This document shows positions 35,470-48,539 of a stretch of 64,000 nt of DNA, piece after piece. A program made the position numbers and the translations under genes. Where the stretch lies: contig NC_135073.1 of NCBI RefSeq assembly GCF_051401765.1, forward strand, positions 8,184,001 through 8,248,000, in the 5' to 3' direction. Each line of letters starts with the position of its first letter. Within the stretch, counting starts at the first letter, position 1. Below the pieces are notes generated by a model, which did not search any database, was not told the DNA's origin, and was given only the letters and a program-made list of their open reading frames with translations. Source of the DNA: Calliopsis andreniformis (taxonomy: Eukaryota; Arthropoda; Insecta; Hymenoptera; Andrenidae).

Positions 35470-37099
35470 TAATTTTGAATGCACGAAGGCATCTACAACC
35501 ATCTCCCCATATATTCAACGTTTCCTATTTCCATATTGATTTTTTTATTATAGCCAATAGATATTATCAGTCCTGTCCAAGATACACTCCAAGACAAATG
35601 GCAGCCCAGCGAAACGATTCACTATAATTACACGATCTCAAATACTAAAAGCATTTTTTCCCTCCCGCCGCATGAGCGATCGTAATTGCCAATCGAGGGC
35701 ATTAAATATACCGCTTCGAGGATGGCATCGCGCACGATGATGCACAAAAGTGAGCGTCAATTAGCGGGATCGATCGGCACTTGTTCCGATGATTAATTGC
35801 AACGACGGCGTCGTTATGCACTCGACGAAATCCGTAACCGCAGATGAAATAGTTCCACTGTTTACCGCGTGCTCGTCTCGAAAACCGAAAGCAGCGGGGA
35901 TTATCGATCATCCGTGGACGAATTCGCTCCGGCGGCACGGTCCTAACGAGCTCCCGCCTGTTGGAACGACGACGATGGAGCAGCGCTTATTCTTACCGCG
36001 GCCTGATACCGCGCGGAAATTCATTTCGCAACGGCTGACAGGATCTGTTAGGCGAATAGTAATAATAGACGCATGACCGATGAGCGTGGGATTGGGGGGT
36101 GGGTAGGAGGCTGCATTTTTTCCCTCCCCTCGGCCAAGAAGAGCTTTTTTCTCGGGACATTTTAACAATGCAACAGGGGACCTCGGCTATCTCGGCCAGT
36201 ATTTCAGCGCGATACCAGTCTGTGACAAATAGCTACCGATGTAATGAATATGAAACGCAACCCCTGACTCGCTCGCCCCTGCAACCCTTTCACCTCCGCT
36301 CGAAAGCCGCCCGGTATGACGTACGGCGTTGTGTGCGTGGCGCAAAGTTGAAACAAAGCCTCCTGGACTTGCTACGTCCACGTTGCGTTCGCGAATATTT
36401 AATTCCGCCTCTTGTCGTGTTATGGCTCATTTAATTTGAACAAATGGTGCCTCTGATAAAAGTGGACGTGACTCGTGCTGTTATTGTTTTACTGCTGGAG
36501 ATTCGATTGCTAAATCAATTACTGGGGAAGCTTTGTTGGTCTCCATAATGCTAATATAAAAATGTGAAAATGACCTCTTGAATCCATTGTCGGTTACGTC
36601 ATATACATGTACGCGTCGTTAATTATAAGTTTGGAACTATGTGTTTATCACTTCTCCTTAAAATTATACACTGCATGGTAAAAATTTTATTCAACATGGA
36701 TTTAATAATTTCAGCTGTTTATTCTGGAGTGTGTTCATAAAAATATAGGTACATAATTGCCTGGAGGTAATTAAATTTGTTTCTTTTACGAGACAAGATC
36801 AGTTACGATTTATTCAGGACCGGTGATCTGTTTTTTATCTTGATTTCCTTATTATACACAGGCATTTCTTTGAGAGATAGAGTATGAAAACATTTTATAA
36901 TATTAAAAACCTTGTTATTTTTTACCGTATTCTATATTTCCAAAGGATTTCAATATTTCCGTCGATATTTCAACGTCCACTACAAGAACGCGGGACGGCA
37001 ATCAAGTTTGTTAACAATTCATGCTATATCCTTTCACAAAGAACAAGCTATCGTCTGTTCAAAGGACCAGTTATTTCTTTGCATTTGCTGTAGCGTGTA
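35470..37099. other. GC island 18 and linker
   Basis: Bases 35521-35640 have C 28 and G 14; G outnumbers C 15 to 7 in 36481-36540. The core is about 35650-36420, with short overlapping frames only. The linker is AT-rich and featureless. Confidence 0.5.
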
Positions 37100-38379
37100 C
37101 AAGGAGATGATCCCGTAATGAATGAGCAGCGAGAAGACAACAGTATTTAAACGATAATAATGATCTTGTTACAGATAATTCCCAGGCTAGACACTCGTTA
37201 ACCTACATACATCGGCACGACAGCAGAGTCGCGTATAAGCTGTGGATTTTTCGAATTAATATTCGTTCTTTATTTACGCGTCTCGTGTAACGATCGTGAC
37301 AAAGATAACTGGAAGATGTCAAAGACTGCGCGAGGGAGAAAGAGATAGGGGTTGGTAATGCCAGTAATGCCGGGAACATCAGCGACAGACGCATGTGTAA
37401 CATCTTTATGCGATGTGTACGGAGGGATTATACCACGACAAATGAACAAACAGCCTGCGCGTACCCTTTCCTTTCCTTCCTTTCTGCGCTTCCGACGCGT
37501 TAGAGAACTCGCTCCCCCTTCGTGATCTCTCCTTCTACGTGGCTCACCCTATCACCGTTTCTCACTCTTAGCAGACCCTCGCTACCCACGTACAACGGCG
37601 TATGTTAATTGCCTGGCTGGCTCAAGTAAACCCCTATGAAACTGCAAGGATTGCGTGGCGTCAAACCCCTGTACTCTGTATCTGCATCTAACAATAGCTG
37701 AGGTAAGAGTTTCCACGCAATTAAATCTCACTAGTTCCCGTTATTCAGGCTTTCCTTGTCCCAGTCACGTTATTTTTCTGCCCACCCCCTTCACGTAGAC
37801 TAACTTAGAGTCCGGGTGCTTAGAGGTTGACTGATTTCACCGTTTCCCTGGTAAGTGAAATCCGCTCCTTCGAGATTGAGACTCGAATTGAGGTAGTTCG
37901 TAGCTGAACGTCAAAATTCAGGACGTCGTTCGAAATTTTAGCAATATTAATTTAAACTACAAGAAACTTTTGTACAAAGTATGGAACCGATTTAACGAAT
38001 AATTGACGAGAAATTAATAATAAAGTTTGAGACATTTTAGCATCGAGGCATACATATGGCGGATTTGAGATATGACTGCTTTTTATGTCTGTTTTCGTAT
38101 TGCAATCATTATATTAACATTCAATTTTTTTCAATAAATCTATAACATACTATAACTTAGTATCGTACCACTTTCGTATTGATTGTTTAGTAATGAACCA
38201 TTTGACTAGCATAGTTAGCTAAGAACTATCTTAAATGAAGGACTCTTCCTATAAGTAATTTAAACTTATTGATGAGTTTTTGAGTGTTTGAAGTCCGCGT
38301 TTGGGGATTTATAACCAGCATTCCTGAAGCTAACTATTAACGAAATAATTGTTACCCCAACAGCATAATTTGTTACACT
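37100..38379. other. GC island 19 and linker
   Basis: The GC-richer stretch is about 37100-37920, pyrimidine-rich at 37440-37570. No supported feature. The linker is AT-rich. Confidence 0.45.
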
Positions 38380-40109
38380 TAGCTCGGTGCAGAGTGATTT
38401 CAACGCCTTGAATTCGCAAAAGACGTTAGCAGAACGAGAAACACGTGAATTCAGTCAGGAGGAATAAATTAACTAAATCCAACAGGACCCTACAGCGGAT
38501 CTGGTCGGTGATGGATCGAACATCCACGAATGAATGGGCAGCACGATACGTCACGGGTCTGATTAAATGTGTTTTTTGAAGGGCATAAATTATCTGAGAC
38601 ATTCTCGTTCGTAAGAGGCTTATCTCTTATCGGTGGATTCGGAACAACAGCTCGCATGGGGGCTAAGCATTTTTGATGGGACGTATATCGTGTATCGACG
38701 TCGTTAACACGCGAACGAGTACACAAAAAATTGAGGGTTGTCTCGTTCTTCAACAATATTCGTCCGGTACTACGTTGCCACTCGTATTCGTTCCGAATCC
38801 TCTGACTGATTTGCATTCGGGGACACCCACCGCGGAGATAAATGCATAACGCCCTGGCTACGAATGAAATTTATGTCAAAGATAATTGTCACATTGCTAC
38901 GATGTCACTCAAGTTTTTCGTTCGTCACTGGGGGAAAATCTCTGACGCCTAGCGCGTCGATGTTTTCCTCGCGCCCACTGGCTCGTTACAGCGCCCATAT
39001 CAGCGTGGGATCGAAATTAAAGCGCCCCTTCAATTCGTCCATCGTTCGTTAAAACGAAAGGGTTCTTTGACGGGGGACGAGACTGCGGTTAAAGTAACGA
39101 TTTTATCGGCGCAGTAATTTGAGACTTTATGTGGTTATTTATAGTTGTGTTTTTAGTTGATTCGAAGGAAAGGTGGATTCTAGTATTATAATGCATTTAA
39201 TATGTTGAATATTCAAAATCAAACAAACTAATCACCGTGCAAGAATTAAATAGAATTTAGATACTTTGGATAACGTAATTAGAATTTTGTAATTCTGTTT
39301 TGAGTACTTTGAAATATATACCAATTTCTGTGTTATACTGACCTAATACTACTAATTTAAGTAGTACATATATCATTATCATTAAAAGTATTAAATTTGA
39401 GTCACAAAAAGGTTTCAATGTAGTAGAAAATTTAGATAAAAGATGGTATGTGATCTTTGACTTTGATACACACAATTTTTATCGAATACGTACGCATATG
39501 GCGCTTACATCTACTTGTAGGAAGTGTTCTACTGACTTCGCTTCTTTGCTCAGATAAGAAGTAGAATCCTGTCCGAGTAGGATCGCATGATCCTTGTTAA
39601 CCCGAGGCTGCGTCCCCTTTTTCCCCAGAGTCAGGAGAATAGCGAAAGGGGCAACTTCTAAAGGAGCAGGACGACAGTTGAAAGTTTGTATCAGATTCCC
39701 GTCGTTCACTTTAATCTCCACCTTGATTCAAAATTGCACAATGATCCGTCTAGAAAATTATCCTTTAAGTCAAAGATTATTCGCGACGCGTGGTCTCCTT
39801 TTCCGTACACCCTCAAGCTATTAGCATGAAGTTTTCGAGAGAAATTTTAAAATAACTTCTATCTACATATATATTTGAAAAATGTATATACTATATCAAG
39901 GTAAAAAAACAAACATTTTCTCAATTTAAATCTCAATAATTGTATGTAGAATAAGTATTACAATTTATACCAATTACACGAATTTCGAAGTAAAGACACT
40001 TATTGTTTGAAATAAAATATTACATTCATTTCCTTGCTGTCATATTAGGAAAATTTAACGTAGAAAATAATATTTAAGTAAAGAGAAAATACTCGTACTT
40101 TTGTAATAA
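38380..40109. other. GC island 20 and linker
   Basis: The core is about 38480-39110. A weaker bump lies at 39480-39830. Short frames on both strands are unrecognised. The rest is AT-rich. Confidence 0.45.
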
Positions 40110-41669
40110 TCATCTAACTGTCAGCTGGGAGGTTATCCCATGTTGAGACTTTCAGGAAAGACATTTTCATGGCGCTACGGTCAAGAAGACAATTCGAGTT
40201 TTCCATTTGCGGCAATTTTCTCGAGTAGCTACATATCTATTCAGAGCCCTGTGGGATAGCGTTTAGAGAATTGCATTACCAGAGGTCCGTTCACGTGTGC
40301 ACGCTTCGCGTACCGTATCGTGAATTTGTAAACAGCGATACACACTCTGTACACCGTATTGCGATTAGAGATAAATTTGTCAGTTAATTAATGCCTGCTA
40401 CAACAAAGCGAATAATTAAATTAGCGGTCGAGTTATAGTGCGTTTAATGCCGTGAAACGATCAAAGCAATATTTAGACCAACGACTGCGATAGCCAACGC
40501 ACAGCAGTACTAAATTGTAAATGCCTGTAGGGCTAGGTAAATAATATTTTTCATTCAGGTGAATATAAAAATAAATGTTGAGTATTTCTCTTATCACCTA
40601 AAATAAAAAAAAAAATGGTATACAGAACTTTTAGTTACAGGTGGTGTTTGAAATAGTGCCTAAAACATTAATGCAATAAAACCATGATAGAAGAAAAATA
40701 AAATTTCGAGAGAACAGAAATTGAATTTAGCTTTGCTATTTTCAGTATTTTTCGCAGATTTTATGTTGATATTTCATTTGCTAAAAACAAGTCGATACGA
40801 TAATATTTTGTTACATTGTAGCTTTAATTAACCAATCTGTATAGTTCTCATCGATTACTTTATTATTAAACCCAGTTTATTCACTGTAAACGACCGCTCA
40901 CTTATGTTTTCGTTTCAATCGTTGAAAAGTTAGGGACATCTATGCAGCTGGAATGTAATTGCGCTTGTGTACAAATTTTCTACCCAATTCGTTGAAATTC
41001 GCTGGAAACGTTCCAGCAAACAGACAAAAATCGCGTTAAATGTCCACCGACGTGTATCTCTCTACGCCAGCTATTAAATTCCAAACTTTTTGCGCCGGTT
41101 CCCCAATTTAATGTTGCGCGGATAGAGCTTTCGAACGACGTTAATTGTAATCCTCTAACAGTTACCGACAAGCACAATCATCGTATCAAGTCGCATGAAA
41201 ATAAGAGTCACTCCCTTCCTGCTGGACAGTCAGAACTGTCGCGAGTACCGTTTGTTCCATCGATTCCCATCACGTAGAAAGGCATAATCACATTGGCTCT
41301 GATTAACGGTTCTGTCCATAAGCCAGTTTTGCCTTTCATGACGCTGCTTGATTTCAATTTCAACGTAAATCCCCAATACCAGCTCCCTTAATAGGTAAAG
41401 CGCTCATACCAGTTTAGCCTCCAGCGTTCTACGGTGGCATCGATTTTCGAAGCGTACTTGAACCTCTTTAACCTCTCCCGTGGGCGATCGATCCGCTGAG
41501 AGATCACGACGAGGGAAATGTGCGAGTTTAATGAATGTCGGTATTCGATTTAATACAAGTGTTGGTCTACATGTCGATTCCCGTGTTTTGTAGACGGGGC
41601 TGAAAGGCAAAACGAAGAAACTGGTGGGAGCAACGACATTACGGAACGTCTCACGTTTATGGAGCTCGC

Positions 41670-41720
41670 AGAACTAATAGAACTGATAGAACTGGTACAA
41701 CTGATAGGGCTGATAGGGAC
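41670..41720 (+). repeat. Nonamer tandem array
   Basis: Five to six copies of a 9-base unit, consensus AGAACTGAT: AGAACTAAT, AGAACTGAT, AGAACTGGT, ACAACTGAT, AGGGCTGAT, then AGGGAC. Copies differ by one to three bases. The period is divisible by three but no frame there is credible. Confidence 0.85.
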
Positions 41721-42037
41721 ACGCCACGACTACCATGTCCAGTTTCCCAAACATTAGCATGCACTATATGCACTTCAAAGGAGCTCAAGGGAATGAGAGA
41801 GTAGTCAACGTCTTAACTAGTTAATCACTGTCTGTAATGTTAACTTAAGACATCAAAGCTGCATATTATCAAAGTCCCCTCTCTCACTGACCTTGTTTAT
41901 GTTCTAAATAGTTAATGAAGGTTCCAATACTTGTTTCTCATAAAACATTTAATCCTATTAATTGCATGTGGCGAATGTTACAGTTAAGAAAGTGAAAATA
42001 GGAACAGAATTTGAGAAATATACTTCTGCTAATATAT

Positions 42038-42248
42038 CCGGGGTGTCTCAAAGTGCTGCAGTCCGAGATAATGTGACACCACAAGCCAAAATAAGAAAAC
42101 TAAAAACAACGAAAATGTGTTTGACAATTCATTTCTGAATTATTGGTTGTTGAAAGTAGGTACGTAAAATGTGCCTTACTTGTGACATATTCTAGTGCAA
42201 GCGCGTCATAGCCAAGTCTGATGCATTGGGAGTAGTAGAATAAAGCGC
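42038..42248 (+). mobile_element. Diverged interspersed repeat, copy B
   Basis: It starts CCGGGGTGTCTCA and shares block order and spacing with copy A at 25151-25384, including CCAAAATAAGA at 42086 and AGTAGAATAA at 42234. Copy B is about 25 bases shorter, the difference falling in the second half. No target-site duplication could be made out. Confidence 0.6.
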
Positions 42249-42499
42249 TGGTCAGACAAATCCTGTTTGGGGTTTAGGTATACTTTTACCAATTAGTAAT
42301 TTATTTTTTATTCTTAAGTTTCTTTGAATCTGTGCTTATAGTCTGATAATATTATTACAGTCTGATAAAATACTCTGTTATTGCATATTCTAAATCATAG
42401 AGTATATCATAAATTAAACATAAACTACAGTAATGTAGAGAAATTTCAGGCTTTCATCCAGGTAACTAGTTACACAATGCTTGAAGGAATTGATTCCAT

Positions 42500-43329
42500 T
42501 CTTCCTTAGAAACGGTATAGGTATTCCTAAAGGCAGAAATGGGAAGAATAGACGGTGAGGGTGTTTTACATGAGGCTCGCGCGGCACACAGAACGTATAC
42601 AGGCAGTCAAGATGGTGGTATATGGTTGAAGGTGTGTACGCATCGGCGTCACTGTGTACTCACTCACTCACTCGTCTGTGCACACAATACCATCGCCTAT
42701 AGGAATGCTTATACACCATGACCTGCGTCAACGTTGGCGAGAGAACCTCGATGCAAACGTCATCGAGTACGGTGAGGGATTGTGCGTGGAAAGGGGCCAA
42801 GAGGGCGGACAGAGACAGAGAAAGAGGAGCATGCATATATCAAATCATGCAACTTGGGAGATCGACTACGCCATCGGAGGAACTCGTTCGTGACACGCGG
42901 TGACGTTTGACGTGATCCATTGCTACGAATGTACCGCTTCTCTCTCTATGCATCACGCCCTGTCGACTGACCTAGTAATGAGTAATTACTTGGCAACTAC
43001 AGGGGCAAGGAGGACAGTTAAGAATAGTTCCTACTACTCACTGATATCCCTGTAGAACTGGAGAACTGCTAGGATCACGTGCAACTGGTCGAGTTGAAGA
43101 CATGGATTGACTGAGGATGACGACTCAGTCTTGATAACTATGTAATTTTAACAATCTCTTAGATTTTTCAATATTCTGGTTTCCTAGCTTTCAAATCTTT
43201 GAATATCCACTACTGAACATATACATATTAGCGTGATGGTCAACCTCACGATTAGCCAACCATTGTTAGTAACACTAACTGAAGACAAAGAAGCTATTAT
43301 GAAACTTCCTTCATTTTACTGTCTTTTAA
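42500..43329. other. GC island 22
   Basis: The core is about 42540-43120 and includes a short ACTC microsatellite (42658-42669). Three short frames overlap here. The narrow AT-rich gap to 43329 has TTTGAATATT-like low-complexity sequence. Confidence 0.5.
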
Positions 43330-45399
43330 TTTCAATGAATTGCTCAATACTACAATACCTGCTCACCAACTAACCCTCCAGTAACCCAAAGCCGAACGTT
43401 CCACGGCTATTACGTGGCTAATTAATGATTCCTTTGAAAAGAAAGTTTTCCATCCGGCAAGATCATGGCAGATTAAACGGCTAAAGACAAAGTGTAGAAG
43501 GGGCGTTTCGGGAAGGAACGAAGGGGGTGACCAGCAAAGGAAGCCAGCTAGCTAAGGTTGCACGACCCCATCGTATGTTTAATTAAGGAAAAATCCCATA
43601 ACCCGCTAATGGGCGTAACGGTGTCGCCGAAAAAGAACGTAGGCACCGCAAAAGAATAGAAGAAAGTGGCTGTGCTCCCTGGATTTTGCGTGGCTACGAG
43701 CAAGCCTCAACCCTTAATTCCGTAATACGAATATATGCACCTACAGGCGGGAAGAGAGAAAAAAAAAAAAAGGGAGCGTGGTAATGCACGCTCGTCTAAG
43801 TACAGTCTGTAATTATGAAATAACCCCGGACCCTCTTTACGCTTCTATTATCATAGCTTTTTACGCCAGCGCAGGAGAAACCACGACAAATTTTTCCGTA
43901 CCTAGGGTCCGCGCTCGAAAAGTCGTTCTCCATTTTCCTCGTTTTCCCTTCTCCTATCTCCAGAGCGGAAGAGAGAGGAAGAGAGAGGAAGAGTGAGAGA
44001 AAGAGAGTGAGAAGGGGGAGAGAAAGGGGGAGAGGGTATAAAGAGAGGCAGCAGGCAAGGCCGGCGTGCTTCGTGGCTGACAAGCTATCGTCATTGTTCA
44101 TGTTCCGTGTTCTCTCGTTAAACGCCCTTTTCCTTCTACCCCGACGAACTTCCCGCCACTGGGAAACTTTTTCGGATTTAACTAGATTTTGCACTCCCGC
44201 TGTTTATCATGCATTCCATCGGGGATAAAATGATACACGCGTGTTCCGCCGGCCCTGAGAAATTCCCAACTTTTGCAATTTTACCGAGTTACATCCGGCT
44301 GAATTGCATTCGCCTCGTGTAACCTCTCGTTAAATTCTGTTCCTCGGTTACAACTGAACCGCGTGCTGAACTGCGTGAATTAATGTTCAGCCGAGGTATC
44401 TGTACGCCATCGATTCATCGATTACATGGTGTTTTTCCCAGAGTGTAATGTGAAACATTCAGTGAACTCGTAGCTTGATAATGAGTGCATAGGCAGTGGT
44501 TTATGAATCCGTTTGACTAGGACTGTTTAATTGACTTGTTGGAATACTACAGTATTTTACCTTCTCTTTCAATTTCATTTATTTTAAATTTCGATCAAAT
44601 TCTCCATTCAAGTTCATTCGTCTTAAGCAATTTTCTTGCAAATATTCTGACTTTATAGTGTCAAGAAGACATTACTGTTACTATATCGGGTTTCTCACAC
44701 ATTAGCACACGCTATACATACACGTACATGTCAGAAGAGCTCTTGTTACTACGTGAGGTTTAGACAATATTACAAGTATCATGTAAAGTGAGGTTTCTTG
44801 TAGAGTATACTAGACAGGATATACTTCAACATCTCTATTGCAACTCAAGGACTAGAGTGATGAGAAATAGTTAAACGGAAGTTCTAAATTTTATGGAGGC
44901 ATGAAAGAAAAAGAATTTCTTTAAAATCATTTTCAGAATTTTAGTCAAAGAATATTCTACTTCACTATTATATACTCAAAACCAATCAAACTAAGTCCTT
45001 CATATAAATGTAAGAAATTTGATCTATATACTGCAGCAAAGATTTAAAATCAATCCAAGTATTGTATTACAGCACAACATCCTTTAAAGAATACCATTAA
45101 TTTCTAGGGTACAAACCAGCACCTTGAAATTTAATCTCAGTAATACAACAAATTTTTTCATTTCCATTATGAAACACCTAAAATCTCGTCTCTGATAATA
45201 TATTAGAAATCATGCTACATTAAATCTTTATTTAAAAAAGTCAGATCGTATGGACAACATTTGATAATTACTAAAATTAAATGTTTGTTCTATTATACAA
45301 CTTCAGCTACTTTATCCTACACCCATAAAACGCGTTTACTCGAAACAACTTTACCATCACGTACTATACACGATAGAGCTAGTGCAACTAAATTATTGA
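43330..45399. other. GC island 23 and linker
   Basis: The left side 43330-43400 is C-rich, and 44440-44520 is G-biased. The core contains an A run at about 43758-43770 and the GA tract. The linker 44520-45399 is AT-rich and featureless. Confidence 0.5.
43967..44036 (+). repeat. GA-rich purine tract
   Basis: About 70 bases of A and G with only two interruptions (T at 43994 and 44008). It begins with three copies of a ten-base unit GGAAGAGAGA. A pyrimidine-rich stretch (43924-43961) lies just before it, so the two can partly fold together. It offers many GAGAG sites of the kind bound by GAGA-factor-like proteins. TATAAAG follows directly at 44037. Confidence 0.8.
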
Positions 45400-46499
45400 T
45401 TGACGATTTTTTAGTATTTTTGGAAGTGCGCCAGTGACACCCATAATCATTGCAGAGGTAAACTAGCAACTATACGCGTCGTTTGGTCGCGTGCGTATAA
45501 TCTTTCCTAGTGGATTTCCAGATTTCGAGGAAGCCTGTTACGTAAGCTCATCGGCCCGCTCCGATTGTTGAATAATTTATGCCGACTTTGTTGAGAACCG
45601 CTGCGCCACAGAGACCAGGCATCGTGCATACGCGATAAGACAACAGCAATGTATTCCCCGCTTGTAAATGCACACACGCACAAACCTTTTCCAGTCCGCG
45701 CAACAATACTGTGCACGCGGAGATGGGCTCGAAATATGCCTTGATAAATAATAACCGAAGGAAAAATTGCACGGAAGGCGAGGAGGAAGCTAGTTTGTTA
45801 GATTCATATATAAACACGCGCGTAAAGTATGAATAATAAATGTAGCATTAACAATGCTAGACTTATTCTGCCTTTAGGAGTAAGAATAATCATACAAAGC
45901 AGAATTAGCAGGGAAGGAAGGGGATCAAGTTAATTTGTGCAATTTTGTCTTGTCTCAGTTAGGGTTGACAATAATTAGAAGTCGAAAAAGGTACAGAATG
46001 AGGACATAATATTCTCAAAAGTGGAAAAGTTATGTTTTAGATTCTTTTAATATTTCTTGGTTGGCATAATTACTCAGAAGCTATTGAACCGATTTCGTTC
46101 AAATGTATCACAGGTATTTTTTACAACATTATGCAGTTTTTGACATAGCCGATTTTTAAAATGTTAATTTTTAAGAAAGTAGCAGTCATCGAAATAAACA
46201 TTTTTATTTTTGTATTTACCAATTTTAGTGAAAAAAGCTATAAATAAGAAAAAAGTTAGGTACTGCGATCATATCATATCAAATACTGCGTAGTGATGTA
46301 AGAAACAGCTGTATCGAATTGAAACTAAATGGGTTGAATACTTTTTGAGGACTTGTGACAACCGTAAATCTCTACAACGAAGAAAACTCGTTTCTATAAC
46401 TGAAATATAGAATAAATATTTGCACGTGAAAAAATTATTTACTATATCTAAATGCATATCAACACAAATAAAAGAGCCAGATAAAATTACACTAACATT
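45400..46499. other. Small GC island and linker
   Basis: The GC-richer part is 45400-45820. The linker is AT-rich. Bases about 46070-46200 read like a degenerate interspersed repeat (CTATTGAACCGATTTCGTTC at 46081-46100), but with no second copy in this window I cannot support that. Confidence 0.4.
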
Positions 46500-48539
46500 T
46501 TAAGAAAAAGAATCAGACAGACAATCACATTTTTTGTCCTTTCTAGGTGAACGTCCCCCCTTTATGTCTCACAGTTTCATTACCAACCCCCATGTTTCCC
46601 AAAGGAACCATGAAAAAGAAAGGAATTGAACGGTGCGTGAACCCCGTTAAAACAAGTATTAGGTGAGACGTGTTGACGTCACAGGCACAATACAGGTGTA
46701 GCTAAGCGTGCCCGTCCTTTAGCTAGGGTATCCATGCGTTATACAGCCGCGTGGCCGCTTTAACGTTAGCAGTTACATCGTGTTTCACTAACACCCTATT
46801 CATTACCCTGCTCACTCCATCGACCTCGGGTACACGAGTCCGGTCTGCATTTCAGTCTGCTCGCATTAAAGCTCTAAATACCGTGCGACGAGCGCAAACG
46901 GCTGCCGTGTCAGGATGGCCCTATCTACTTCCTCCCGCCTCTTGGTCTCGCTCGGTCTTTCCACGTTTATATCTCCCTGCCCATCTGCTTTTACCACCCG
47001 GCATTTCTCTGCACATGCGGCTACAAAGGTTGCCCTGTATTAAAATCCGAAACTACTCGAATATCTGAAATCCGCCAAGTTCGCGACGAATGTTACGATC
47101 GGGACTAAAAGCCACGTTTTCTTTTTCCACCCCTTCTGGCTGCTCTACCTCTCTCCTTCTCTGTCGTACACTCGTCAGAGAGAACTTTCTCGCTCTCTCT
47201 GACCCCTCTTCCCGTTCGTATCGCCTGACGCTAACCCGCTGAGCTGGATCGGCCACCCTGCCGATCGATCCACGCATCTACTCGTTCCAAACTAGTCCCG
47301 CAATTGGGATACTGTAATTGATTTTAATCAGCGGATTAGCTTCAGATTAATTCGTTGATCGACGCGTAGCGATATTATTAGATGGCCGTTGGAGTCCGTA
47401 GTCCCGGCCATTTCGAATTTCGCATTCTACCGCAGCGCACAGTATATACGTATTAACGGCTTTCCGACAACTGAATTCATTGCGATGCTACCCATCGATC
47501 GATAAACAAAGAGAGCTTAAAAGGTTCACGTGTCGTAAGCAAACATCAACGATGTGTGTAAAAGCAGCAAAAAGCTGCTGCGTGCAGTGCATGCACGGTG
47601 AGCCAAACGACGGGAATTATTACGCCCATCCTACCTGCTCGCAATGTTCGCGCGTTTCTGGAAAGACCAGAAATATTTTGTCAGCTGAAGATTGCTATGT
47701 TTGCCAGCCTACGAGGTTGAAGATATTTCTAACAAAATTGCAAGTGTTTTTACTGTGAAGTTTTGGTGCTTCATGGGGTCCCATGATACAGGGACTTAAG
47801 AACTTGTTCACGAAGGATTACTAAATTTGTATATTCAATTTTATACTTTGTGTTTCAGTTAAGAAAATTTGACTGAATTAGATTGTAGTAGATAAAAATT
47901 CCAACCTAATAATTTGCATAATTAGCCCTAGGTGGTCTAGCATAATCAGTGAGGTAGATTAACTGAACTTTTTTCGTTTGGTGTGAAAAATTGCGAATAT
48001 AAAAATATACACAACTGTGATTACAAAATAGATTATAATTTAATGATTATGATAGACTTGCAGTGATTCCATTATGTTGTGTTAGAATTCTGAAACCATA
48101 CTAACTGAGGGTTAATTAATGTTTTGAATCACTGCAAATGAATGTATCAACCACTGTATGTGAAAAATATGTACCTTCATATTGTAGTTTAATATTACTA
48201 TTTGTTCGAAGTACTTGTAACTCCCATTCTAAAAATTTCATACGTTTTACATCTTATAAAATTTTCATATCCAGATGAAGTAATTATAAATTCTATCCAC
48301 ACATTTCAATCTTACTTAAATAATTAAAGCAGTTACAATTTTGCGCATTTTCTTCATTCGATTTTAATTTTATCCCTTTGAAGAATATTAAAATTATTTT
48401 TAAATTAATACAATCACAAAAAAATGTATAAATATAACATTTCTTGAGTTACGTATTTTCCTAAAAAATATCTGCCACTTCCATATATTTGGCAGAAACA
48501 ACAACACATTGTAATTAAATTTACCTGACGAAATTAAAA
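46500..48539. other. GC island 25 and linker
   Basis: The C-rich left side is 46540-46600, the core 46640-47640, and a G/T-biased right side 47750-47950 follows. The core ends with a cysteine-rich short frame. The linker is AT-rich and empty. Confidence 0.5.
47552..47758 (+). CDS. Short cysteine-rich ORF, unconfirmed
   Basis: This is a 68-codon frame from ATG at 47552. It has three CxxC pairs at residues 10/13, 29/32 and 48/51, spaced exactly 19 residues apart, plus other cysteines at 2 and 9. The underlying DNA is not a tandem repeat, so the spacing is not explained by one. CxxC pairs can bind zinc, but I recognise no family, and there is no signal peptide. The frame continues upstream without ATG to 47480. 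A small protein, one exon, or chance are all possible; chance is the most likely. Confidence 0.12.
   Translation: MCVKAAKSCCVQCMHGEPNDGNYYAHPTCSQCSRVSGKTRNILSAEDCYVCQPTRLKIFLTKLQVFLL

Larger units (their letters stand above)
40110..42499. other. GC island 21 in two parts, and linker
   Basis: There is a small island at about 40110-40510 and a larger one at 40880-41780 ending in a nonamer array. Between them is AT-rich DNA with an A-rich run near 40604-40614. The linker holds the second interspersed repeat copy. Confidence 0.5.

Noticed and set aside
46070..46200. Phrase resembling interspersed repeats seen in other invertebrates
   Set aside because: Only one copy in the window and no terminal structure; the resemblance is from memory and cannot be verified here.
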